Part shown: one piece after another, positions 9,411 to 16,262 of the stretch
Layout: the number at the start of each line of letters is the position of its first letter
Numbering within the stretch: position 1 is the first letter of the stretch
Source of the DNA: Rhodovulum sulfidophilum DSM 1374
Lineage (GTDB): Bacteria; Pseudomonadota; Alphaproteobacteria; Rhodobacterales; Rhodobacteraceae
Direction: 5' to 3'
Assembly: GCF_001633165.1 (NCBI RefSeq)
Contig: NZ_CP015418.1
Coordinates: 1,282,501 to 1,346,500, forward strand
Length of the DNA stretch: 64,000 nucleotides
Notes under the pieces: model-generated
The model's database searches: none
The model's input: only the letters and a program-made list of their open reading frames with translations
What the model was told of the DNA's origin: nothing
Program-made: the position numbers and the translations under genes

Positions 9411-10731
9411 TCTGATCCCCGGCCTCGGCGCGGGCAGCGAGATGGTGATCCTGTTCTTCGTGCTGATGGCGCTTCGGGTGCCGGTGGCCTTCTCGCTGGG
9501 GCTTTCGGCCTTCTATGCGATGGGACAGATCGGCTTCGGCTTCGATCTCGCGGGCGATCTGATCGCGGCGGGGGTGACCAAGTTCTCGCTGCTGGCGATC
9601 CCGTTCTTCATCCTGGCGGGCACGCTGATGGGCACCCTCGGCATCGCCGAGCGGATGATCCGCTTCTTCAGGGTGATGATCGGCTCGATGCCGGGCGGCA
9701 TGGGCGTGGTGGGCACCGTGGTCTGCCTGTTCTGGGGCGCGGTCAGCGGCTCGGGCCCGGCCTCGGTCGCGGCCATCGGGCCGATGATCGTCAAGGGCAT
9801 GGAGGAAGACGGCTATTCCCGCGCCTCTGCGGCGGGGCTGGTCTGTACCGGGGCCGCGCTGTCCATCGTGATTCCGCCCTCGATCGGGCTGGTGATCTAT
9901 GGCGTGATCGCCGAGACCTCGATCTCGCAGCTGTTTCTGGCGGCCGTGGTGCCGGGGCTCTTCATGGGGCTGGTGATGCTGGCGACGCTGCCCTTTGCCG
10001 CGCGACGCGGCGCCGGGCGGGAGGCGCTTGACGCGCTGAGCCCTGCACCGCATGCGGATCTGCCCTATGGGCGGCGGCTGGCGGCGTCGTTCCGCGAGGC
10101 GTTCTGGGGGCTGCTGACGCCTCTGGTCATTCTGGGCGGCATCTATTCGGGGATCTTCACCCCGACCGAGGCCGCGCTTGTCGCCACGGTCTATGCGCTG
10201 GGGGTGGGGGCGATCGTCTACCGGACCCTCACGATAAGGGGGCTTTACGAGGCGCTGGCCGATGCCGCCGCCTCCTCGGCGGTGGTGATGCTGGTCGTGG
10301 CCTATGCCGGGATCTTCGGCTGGGTGGTGACGGTCGAGGATCTGGTCGGGACCTATTCCGGCGCGCTGCTGGGGCTGAGCGACAATCAATGGGTGATCCT
10401 GCTTGCGATCATGGTGATCCTGCTGGTCGCGGGCATGTTCATGGATGCGATCACGGTGATGTTCATCTCGCTGCCGATCTTCCTGCCGGTGATGCGCGAG
10501 ATGGGCTGGGATCCGGTCTGGTTCGGCGTGGTGGTGATGGTCAACCTCGCCATCGGGCTGTTCACCCCGCCGGTCGGCATCAACCTCTATGTCGCGGCCA
10601 ATGTGACCAAGCTGTCGATCGAGCAGATCGCCCGCGGCGCGGCGCCCTTCCTGCTGACAAGCCTGCTGGGGCTCGCGGCGGTCGCGGCCTTCCCGGAGCT
10701 GTCGCTGAAGCTGGTCGAGCTGCTGCGCTGA
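9403..10731 (+). CDS. dctM: TRAP transporter large permease, DctM family
   Basis: Sodium-coupled transport subunit of 442 residues with about twelve hydrophobic segments. Typical DctM stretches include PVAFSLGLSA near the N-terminus, SGSGPASVAAIGPM, and FTPPVGINLYVA near the C-terminus. The ATG at 9403 lies inside the end of dctQ, the usual translational coupling. An earlier in-frame start at 9349 would lie well inside dctQ and is rejected. It completes the dctPQM operon. Confidence 0.93.
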   Translation: MSDLIPGLGAGSEMVILFFVLMALRVPVAFSLGLSAFYAMGQIGFGFDLAGDLIAAGVTKFSLLAIPFFILAGTLMGTLGIAERMIRFFRVMIGSMPGGMGVVGTVVCLFWGAVSGSGPASVAAIGPMIVKGMEEDGYSRASAAGLVCTGAALSIVIPPSIGLVIYGVIAETSISQLFLAAVVPGLFMGLVMLATLPFAARRGAGREALDALSPAPHADLPYGRRLAASFREAFWGLLTPLVILGGIYSGIFTPTEAALVATVYALGVGAIVYRTLTIRGLYEALADAAASSAVVMLVVAYAGIFGWVVTVEDLVGTYSGALLGLSDNQWVILLAIMVILLVAGMFMDAITVMFISLPIFLPVMREMGWDPVWFGVVVMVNLAIGLFTPPVGINLYVAANVTKLSIEQIARGAAPFLLTSLLGLAAVAAFPELSLKLVELLR

Positions 10732-11338
10732 AGCGTTTCGGCATGACGCCTGGGCCTCGGCCCTGAAAACCCCTAGCTGCGGGCGATATGCCGGGCGCGC
10801 CTTGCAGACAGACACCCTTCCGGTGCCTTGGGCCAAGTTCTGGCGAAAGACCGTTTCGAGCCTTCCTGGAGGATTATTTCTATCTTGTCATAAAGGGCGA
10901 CATGGTCGGCGCTCTCGATGTTCCTCCACGCCTTCGGCTTGGCGGCGGCTGGCGCAGTCTCGCTGGAATGGTGCGGGAAGCGCTTCTGCCCAAAGCGATC
11001 TTGAGCGGGTGTGGGGCGGCCTTCACCCTTCTGCTTGGGCCGCCGGTGACCTCGGCAGCGGAGAATGTTTCAGGCGCTCCTCGTTCGCGGGTCTTTTCGG
11101 CGTGCCAGACCTTTTCAGGAGCAGGCCGGGCCGAGAACAACCTCCGCTGGCGCAGTGGCCTGTTATCGTCCGACCAGTTCGTCCTGCGATCGCGGGTGGA
11201 AACGGCTTCGGCTGGGCCAGTATTACACACTTTTTCCGCGCAGTGGCTTCGCCTCAAAGCTCTGTGCGACAAGCCCCGATGGTCTTGCCTTCGGGGCGGC
11301 GTTGTCATGGAGCGCATTATCTCGTTGCAGGCGCGGAT
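10732..11338. other. Region without a recognisable gene between dctM and the IS remnants
   Basis: About 600 bp. Open frames exist on both strands, but none shows a protein family, a signal peptide or a good start, and their composition is poor in the usual codon pattern of neighbouring genes. It sits next to two broken insertion sequences and may be decayed accessory DNA. No terminator with a T-run was seen directly after dctM. Confidence 0.5.
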
Positions 11339-11814
11339 TGTATCGACCCACTGAAAACCTGCTCATGCTACAAGGGAGAACGTAGCCATCCCGAGGCGGA
11401 CGGTCTACTACAAGCCGGTGAAGGCTGCGCCTAAGGTCGAGGCCCGCTTTTCCGAGCCGATCAAGAAGCTGATCGAGGAAGAGCCGTCCTTTGGCTATCG
11501 GACCGTGGCTTGGCTCCTGGGGTTCAACAAGAACACCGTGCAGCGGATCTTCCAGATCAAGGGCTGGCAGGTGCGCAAGCGTGCCGTGGGCATGCGACCT
11601 CGCATCCAGGCCGTGCCGTCGGTTGCGGCTGCGCCGAACGAGCGCTGGTCGACGGATCTCGCCCGTATCTGGACGGGCAAGGACGGCTGGGATTCCTTGG
11701 CGTTGGTGATCGACTGCCACAACCGCCGCCCTCATCAGGCCCTTGCCATGCGCACGCCTGCCGAGGCATTCACATTAGCGGCTTAACCTGAGCAGATTCA
11801 GCTGGGTCGATACA
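11339..11814 (+). mobile_element. Internally deleted IS3-family element with both ends kept (MITE-like)
   Basis: The left end starts TGTATCGACCCACTGAA (from 11339) and the right end, read inward on the other strand from 11814, starts TGTATCGACCCAGCTGAA. After these, both ends share CTGCTCA. They are therefore imperfect terminal inverted repeats of about 25 bp, beginning with TG as in the IS3 family. Only about 476 bp separate the ends, against well over 1 kb for a complete element. Inside is a shortened orfB and no orfA. No clear target-site duplication is visible. Confidence 0.75.
11355..11786 (+). pseudogene. IS3-family transposase OrfB fragment with internal deletion
   Basis: The reading frame gives RRTVYYKPVKAAPK, then the helix-turn-helix-like segment SFGYRTVAWLLGFNKNTVQRI, then NERWSTDLARIW and the first catalytic aspartate in LVIDC. 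It then jumps directly to NRRPHQALAMRTPAEAF, the normal C-terminus of this OrfB group. The section between, which carries the second Asp and the catalytic Glu of the DDE triad, is missing. No orfA precedes it inside the element. It cannot encode an active transposase. Confidence 0.85.
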
Positions 11815-12038
11815 CGCATGTGTTCCGCCAGCATCTTCTTCAGCTTGGCGTTCTCAGTCTCCAGGGCCTTCAGCCTCTTGACCTCGGACACTTCCATGCC
11901 GCCATACTTCGAGCGCCATTTGTAGAAGGTGCCATCGCTGATGCCGTGCTTGCGGCACAGTTCCTTGGCACCTATCCCGGCCTGATGCTCCTTCAAGATG
12001 CCAATGATCTGCTCTTCGCTGAAACGGCTTTTCCGCAT
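11775..12038 (-). pseudogene. IS3-family (IS407-like) transposase OrfA, 3' end replaced
   Basis: The protein from the ATG at 12038 reads MRKSRFSEEQIIGILKEHQ, GAKELCRKHGISDGTFYKWRSKYGG and then a leucine-rich coiled region ending KLKKMLAE. This is the standard OrfA of the IS407 group. After about residue 74 the sequence leaves the family and runs into the right end of the neighbouring element at 11814. The matching orfB is absent. This second element was therefore cut by insertion or deletion at its junction with the first. It is on the opposite strand to the OrfB fragment. Confidence 0.85.
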
Positions 12039-12080
12039 CGTCTGTCTCCTCGTTTGGAGAACAGGCTAACCTCAAACCGC

Positions 12081-12103
12081 GGACTGCTCAGGGGAGCACG
12101 TCA
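12081..12103 (-). repeat. Probable terminal end of the IS407-like element
   Basis: Read on the minus strand from 12103 the sequence begins TGACGTGCTCCCCTGAGCAG, 65 bp ahead of the OrfA start, where an IS3-family inverted repeat is expected. A host-like coding fragment begins directly beyond it at 12104. The opposite end of this element is not found in the window. Confidence 0.55.
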
Positions 12104-12318
12104 CATGCGGAAGGCTTCTGGTCACGGACAAGGCGATTGTCTTTGAAGGCGTTGAGAAGAACGAACGTCTCACCTGGGCGCAGGTTGCGAATTTGGAGGT
12201 GTTTCTTGACGGATTCACCATCTCCAAGCGCAGCGGTCTGCCGCGCACCTACCAGATTGACAGGCCGGATGCGACATTCGCGGCGGTGGTGGAGCTCATG
12301 CTGGTGCGAACGGCCTGA
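12104..12318 (+). pseudogene. C-terminal fragment of an interrupted gene (PH-like domain tail)
   Basis: An open frame enters directly from the IS boundary and reads GRLLVTDKAIVFEGVEKNER, LTWAQVANLEVFLDGFTISK, RSGLPRTYQIDRP, and ends with TGA at 12316-12318. The pattern of beta strands with a final helix resembles bacterial PH/GRAM-type domains (GxLxLTxKxLVFxG). It has no start of its own and ends normally, so it looks like the 3' part of a gene broken by the IS. The 5' part was not found to the left of the IS remnants. Family assignment is tentative; the fragment status is well supported. Confidence 0.6.
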
Positions 12319-12413
12319 TGGGCCTGGGCCTCGCGATTACGTGCCGGTTCAGACCGCACTGCTGCGTGCTCGATCAGGTCAGGCAAGGCTTGGGAGGTTT
12401 TGGTATGTCACCA

Positions 12414-12439
12414 ATTTACCCTTTGGAAATGGGGTAAAT
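12414..12439 (-). terminator. Possible terminator of tRNA-Tyr
   Basis: The arms ATTTACCC (12414-12421) and GGGTAAAT (12432-12439) form a perfect 8-bp inverted repeat that begins at the last base of the tRNA on the minus strand. There is no long T-run, so it may instead be a processing or pausing structure. Confidence 0.4.
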
Positions 12440-12522
12440 GGTGGGCGACCCTGGAATCGAACCAGGCGTGGGTCTCCCCGGCGGATTTACAGTCCGCTGC
12501 CGCACCTTGCAGCGCGTCGCCC
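12439..12522 (-). tRNA. tRNA-Tyr (anticodon GTA)
   Basis: On the minus strand the acceptor stem GGGCGAC (from 12522) pairs with GTCGCCC, followed by discriminator A and an encoded CCA at 12441-12439. The anticodon arm contains GACTGTAAATC with anticodon GTA. A long variable arm and the T-loop GGTTCGATTCC are present, as expected for a class II tRNA-Tyr of 84 nt. A good promoter lies just upstream. Its 3' side faces the IS scar, the usual side for integration events. Confidence 0.96.
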
Positions 12523-12534
12523 TGAGTGAGGCGC

Positions 12535-12563
12535 TGGATACGCAAGGCGCGCGGGCGCGTCAA
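12535..12563 (-). promoter_or_regulatory. Sigma-70 type promoter of tRNA-Tyr
   Basis: On the minus strand TTGACG (12563-12558) is separated by 17 bp from TATCCA (12540-12535). This is 12 bp before the mature tRNA 5' end, the correct distance for a tRNA gene. Confidence 0.7.
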
Positions 12564-12631
12564 CAGGAAAATCCCTTGCGGCGGCGTCCTCGAGGCGCCA
12601 TGGTCGCCGCCTGTCGGAAAGGGGCGATGAC

Positions 12632-13426
12632 GTGGCCAAGAAACCTACCTGGGTGATCGAGAAGGAACGCGCGCGGCGGGCTGCTGCGGCCGAAACCGTC
12701 TGGTTGTTCGGGTTGCATGCCGTGCGCGATGCGCTGGAGAATCCGCTGCGCGAGAAGCTGCGGCTGGTGGCGACGCGGAATGCGGCCGACCGTCTTGCCT
12801 CGGCCATCGCCGCTGCCGGGATCGAGCCCGAGATCAGCGATCCGCGCCGCTTTGCCGCGCCGCTCGACCCGGACTCGGTGCATCAGGGCGCGGCGCTCGA
12901 GGTCAAGCCGCTGGACTGGGGCAAGCTCGGCGAGGTCTGCGACCCGGGGCAGGGACCGGCCCTGACGGTGCTGCTGGACCGGGTGACCGACCCGCATAAT
13001 GTCGGCGCGATCCTGCGCTCGGCCGAGGTGTTCGGAGCCCGGGCGGTGATCGCGCCGCACCGTCATTCCGCGCCCGAGACCGGGGCGCTGGCCAAGACGG
13101 CCTCGGGGGCGCTGGAACGCCAGCCCTATCTGCGGGTGCCGAACCTGGCCCGGACGATGGAAGAGCTGAAGGGCATGGGCTACACATTGCTCGGGCTGGA
13201 CGGCGAGGCCGGGCAGACGCTGGGCGAGGGGCTTGCCGGGCTGGGCGCCGCGCCGGTCGGGCTGGTGCTGGGGGCCGAGGGCCCGGGCTTGCGCGAGCTG
13301 ACGCGGAAGACCTGCGACGGGCTGGTGCGGATACCGGCGGCGGGCGGGTTCGGCTCGCTCAATGTCTCGAATGCTGCGGCGGTGGCGCTTTATGCGGCGG
13401 CACAGGAGCAGGCACAGAGCCGATAG
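12632..13426 (+). CDS. rlmB: 23S rRNA (guanosine-2'-O-)-methyltransferase RlmB / TrmH-family SPOUT methyltransferase
   Basis: SPOUT (alpha/beta-knot) RNA 2'-O-methyltransferase of 264 residues using S-adenosylmethionine. An N-terminal substrate-binding domain (WLFGLHAVRDALEN) is followed by the catalytic domain with VLLDRVTDPHNVGAILRSAE (motif 1), LVLGAEGPGLRELT (motif 2) and IPAAGGFGSLNVSNAAAVALY (motif 3, knot). The GTG at 12632 follows an AAAGGGG ribosome site. The order of domains fits RlmB (position Gm2251 in E. coli numbering); other TrmH-type paralogues are the alternative. Confidence 0.88.
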   Translation: MAKKPTWVIEKERARRAAAAETVWLFGLHAVRDALENPLREKLRLVATRNAADRLASAIAAAGIEPEISDPRRFAAPLDPDSVHQGAALEVKPLDWGKLGEVCDPGQGPALTVLLDRVTDPHNVGAILRSAEVFGARAVIAPHRHSAPETGALAKTASGALERQPYLRVPNLARTMEELKGMGYTLLGLDGEAGQTLGEGLAGLGAAPVGLVLGAEGPGLRELTRKTCDGLVRIPAAGGFGSLNVSNAAAVALYAAAQEQAQSR

Positions 13427-13479
13427 AGGGCCGAAGGTCCGGGTCGGGCCGCCCGGGGACTGGCGGGCGCCGTCCGATC

Positions 13480-13619
13480 ACACTTGCATGATCGAACTGG
13501 ACAAGCCGGGGCAGAGCCCCCATCTCACCGAAGAAGGACGGGGCCCCGGAACGGCTTCGTCCTGCTTCACTGTCCCTCGTTCCGCGACTTGCGCCCGGTT
13601 CTTCCGGGCGCTTTTTTTG
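13480..13619 (+). ncRNA. Candidate small RNA ending in a strong terminator
   Basis: Between rlmB and the convergent aminotransferase gene there is about 160 bp of structured sequence before a textbook terminator. It includes a GGGGCAGAGCCCC hairpin and a second stem in which GAAGAAGGACG pairs with CGTCCTGCTTC around a GGGGCCCC-containing loop. No open frame fits. It could also be only the long 3' end of the rlmB transcript. The 5' boundary is a guess. Confidence 0.35.
13592..13619 (+). terminator. Rho-independent terminator
   Basis: The stem GCGCCCGG / CCGGGCGC with a 5-base loop (TTCTT) is followed directly by seven T residues on the plus strand. It ends the rlmB transcript or the candidate small RNA. 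Confidence 0.88.
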
Positions 13620-13661
13620 ACTATCGCCTTGTCGCCGCAGGGCGGTTCGGTGTCAACCGGG

Positions 13662-14876
13662 TCAAGTGCCGTAGGCGCGTGCCTCCGCGCCCTTCACCGC
13701 CTCGGCAGCGGCCACCAGAATATCGGCGATGCGGTCGAGCTCGGCGCGCGGCAGATGTGCGGGCAGGCGCGCGTCGCAGGCACGCATCAGCATCGCCCGC
13801 GTCTTCGGAAGGTCGCGTCGCGGCCCGCCCGGCAGCTCGTCGAGAAACCCCCAGTTCCAGAACGCCCGCGCATTGTCGGCGGCAAGCCCGAAGACCTGCA
13901 CCTGCGCCCCCCGCTCGGCTGCGGCGGTCTGGAAGGCGCGGGCCTCGTCATCGCTGCCGAAGCCGACCAGGTTGAACTGGATCGAATCCGGGGCGCGCGT
14001 TTCGGGCGGCAACGGCGGCGGCACCGAGAGCCAGGGCGAGCGGTTCAGCCGCTCGGCCACGTGATCGTGCCCCGCCCGCCCGTCGCGGACCCGGCGCGGC
14101 ACCTCGGGCAGTTGCGGGCGGATCACCGCGGCCGAGAGGTTCTGCATGCGCATGTTGTAAAGCGGCAGCCGGTTCTGCCACCGGGCGAAGCTGGCCGACA
14201 GCCCGTCATGCTTTTTCCAGTTATGCTCGTAGGCGCCCGACATGATGACGGCGCGGGCGACGAGATCGGGATCGTCGGTGAGCAGCATCCCGCCCTCACC
14301 GCCATTGACCAGCTTGTAGGACTGGAAGGAAAAGCAGCCGATCCGGCCCAGCGTGCCGACCTTGCGGCCATGCCAGAGCGTGCCCAACGAATGCGCCGCA
14401 TCCTCGATCAGCGGCAGGCCGCGCGCCGCGCAGGCGGCGGCGATGACGTCCATGTCCGAGGTATGGCCGCGCATGTGGCTGATCAGGACGGCGGCGATGT
14501 CCTCGTCGATCCGGGCCGCGAAATCCTCGAGGTCGATCCGGAAATCCGACCCGACCTCGACCAGGACCGGCACGCAATCGGCATGGACGACCGCCGAGGG
14601 CACGGCGGCGAAGGTGAAGGCCGGGACCAGGACGCGCGCGCCGCGCGGCAGGTCCAGCGCCTTGAGCGCGAGGAAAAGCGCAGCCGAGCAGGACGAGACC
14701 GCCAGCGCATAGGGCAGGCCCATCATGGCGGCGAAGTCGCGTTCGAGCAGCGTCACCGGGGCGTCGGACGCGGCGGTATAGCGGAACAGGTCACCGCTTT
14801 GCAGCAGGCGTTCGATCTCGGCACCGGCGCCTTCGGGGATCGGCTCGGCGTCGTAGACATTGCGGGAACAGGTCAT
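13662..14876 (-). CDS. DegT/DnrJ/EryC1/StrS family PLP-dependent aminotransferase
   Basis: Fold-type I aminotransferase-like protein (404 residues). The PLP-binding aspartate is in EDAAHSLG (D159) and the internal aldimine lysine is K188 in FSFQSYKLVNGGEGG, so it should be catalytically competent. The family usually aminates keto-sugars. Here it follows the glutamine synthetase, amidotransferase and amine oxidase genes on the same strand, 87 bp after the oxidase, which suggests a role in the same nitrogen-compound pathway instead. No sugar-biosynthesis genes are near. The family is sure; the substrate is unknown. Confidence 0.85.
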   Translation of the reverse strand: MTCSRNVYDAEPIPEGAGAEIERLLQSGDLFRYTAASDAPVTLLERDFAAMMGLPYALAVSSCSAALFLALKALDLPRGARVLVPAFTFAAVPSAVVHADCVPVLVEVGSDFRIDLEDFAARIDEDIAAVLISHMRGHTSDMDVIAAACAARGLPLIEDAAHSLGTLWHGRKVGTLGRIGCFSFQSYKLVNGGEGGMLLTDDPDLVARAVIMSGAYEHNWKKHDGLSASFARWQNRLPLYNMRMQNLSAAVIRPQLPEVPRRVRDGRAGHDHVAERLNRSPWLSVPPPLPPETRAPDSIQFNLVGFGSDDEARAFQTAAAERGAQVQVFGLAADNARAFWNWGFLDELPGGPRRDLPKTRAMLMRACDARLPAHLPRAELDRIADILVAAAEAVKGAEARAYGT

Positions 14877-14963
14877 TCAGCGCCATCTCCTCATGTCGTT
14901 TCCTGCACGACGATATGCGACCGGACCTGCCCGACAGATGTGACAGGATGGCGACGGGGGCGA

Positions 14964-16262
14964 TCAGATGCCCGCTGTGTCCCTCAAAGCATACCATGCC
15001 ATCGCAAGCGCCAGAAGCGGTGCGCGGAAGGCGCTGCCGCCGGGGAAGGGGCGGCTGGGGATGCGGGCGAAGGTCTCGAAATCCGTGCTTTCGCCTTGCG
15101 CCGCTTCGGCCAGCACCCGGCCCGCCAGCGTCGCCATCGCCACGCCATGGCCCGAAAAGCCAGAGGCCGAGAAGATGCCCGGCGCCGGGGTGGCCAGGCA
15201 GGGCAGCCGCGAGCGGGTGATCGCAAGCGTGCCGCCCCAGGCATGGGTCAGCGCGACATCCGAAAGCTGCGGGAAGACCTTCAGCAGCGGCTTGCGCACC
15301 AGCGCGCGGATGTCTTCCGGGAAGCGGTAGCCATAGCTCTCGCCGCCGCCGAACAGAAGCCGCCCGTCGGGCGAAAGCCGGAAGTAGTTGACGACGAAGC
15401 GGCTGTCGGCCACGGCCACGTCGCGCGCCAGCACCGAGGCGGCGCGCTCGCCGAGCGGCTCGGTCGCGACCATGTAGTTGTTGATCGGCATCACCCGGGC
15501 CGCGACATGCCGTTCGAGCCCGCCGAGATAGCCGTTGGCCGCCAGGATCACCCGGTCGGCGATGATCCGGGCGCGATCCGTCACCACGACGGCGCCGGCA
15601 TCGACCCGCTCGACCAGCGTGGCCTCGTGGATCGTGGCGCCCGCCCGCTCGGCCGCCCGGGCCAGCCCCAGCGCATAGGCCAGCGGGTTCAGATGGCTGC
15701 CGCCCCAGTCGAGTACCCCGCCGCGATAGCAAGGCGCGCCGACGATGGCCTGCAGCTCGTCGCGGGTCAGCGGCTCGAGCAGGTCGTAATCGTAGTCGCT
15801 CCGCAGCTTTTCGGCATAGGCATGGGCCTCGCGGGTGCCGCGCGCGGTGCTTTCGGCATAGACGATGCCGGGGCGCAGGTCGCAGGCGATGTCGTGGCGG
15901 GCGATCAGGTCGGAAACCAGCGTCCGGGCGTCCTCGGCCAGATGCCAGAGCCGCGTCGCGGGCCCGTCGCCCAGCATCCGCTCCAGCGCGTCCTGGTGCA
16001 GCCGCTGCCCCGATCCGACCTGCCCGCCATTGCGGCCCGAGGCACCGAAGCCCACCCGATGCGCCTCGACCAGCACCACGTCGCGCCCGGCCTCGGCCAG
16101 ATGCAGCGCCGCCGACAGCCCGGTATAGCCGCCGCCGACGATGCAGATATCGGCGCGCCGGTCGCCGTCCAGCGGCGCGAAGGGCGGCAGCGGCGGCGTG
16201 GTCTCGGCATACCAGCTGGGCGGATAGGTTCCGCGGCGGTCGTTGGCGAAGAGAAGGTTCAT
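14964..16262 (-). CDS. FAD-dependent oxidoreductase, PuuB-like (gamma-glutamylputrescine oxidase family)
   Basis: DAO-family flavoenzyme of 432 residues with the dinucleotide-binding motif GGGYTG at 43-48 and the PuuB-like segment FGASGRNGGQVGSGQR shortly after. A C-terminal GFSGHGVAMATLAG completes the FAD site. In the Puu pathway such an enzyme oxidises gamma-glutamylputrescine to the aldehyde with release of ammonia and H2O2. Its start overlaps the stop of the PuuA-like gene (ATGA), a strong sign of joint function. The true amine may be putrescine or another amine. Confidence 0.85.
   Translation of the reverse strand: MNLLFANDRRGTYPPSWYAETTPPLPPFAPLDGDRRADICIVGGGYTGLSAALHLAEAGRDVVLVEAHRVGFGASGRNGGQVGSGQRLHQDALERMLGDGPATRLWHLAEDARTLVSDLIARHDIACDLRPGIVYAESTARGTREAHAYAEKLRSDYDYDLLEPLTRDELQAIVGAPCYRGGVLDWGGSHLNPLAYALGLARAAERAGATIHEATLVERVDAGAVVVTDRARIIADRVILAANGYLGGLERHVAARVMPINNYMVATEPLGERAASVLARDVAVADSRFVVNYFRLSPDGRLLFGGGESYGYRFPEDIRALVRKPLLKVFPQLSDVALTHAWGGTLAITRSRLPCLATPAPGIFSASGFSGHGVAMATLAGRVLAEAAQGESTDFETFARIPSRPFPGGSAFRAPLLALAMAWYALRDTAGI

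Noticed and set aside
10788..11354. Overlapping plus-strand frames before the IS remnant
   Set aside because: No protein family, weak starts and inconsistent codon usage; treated as non-coding or decayed sequence.
12481..12656. Short plus-strand ORFs over the tRNA
   Set aside because: They overlap a structurally complete tRNA-Tyr gene on the other strand.
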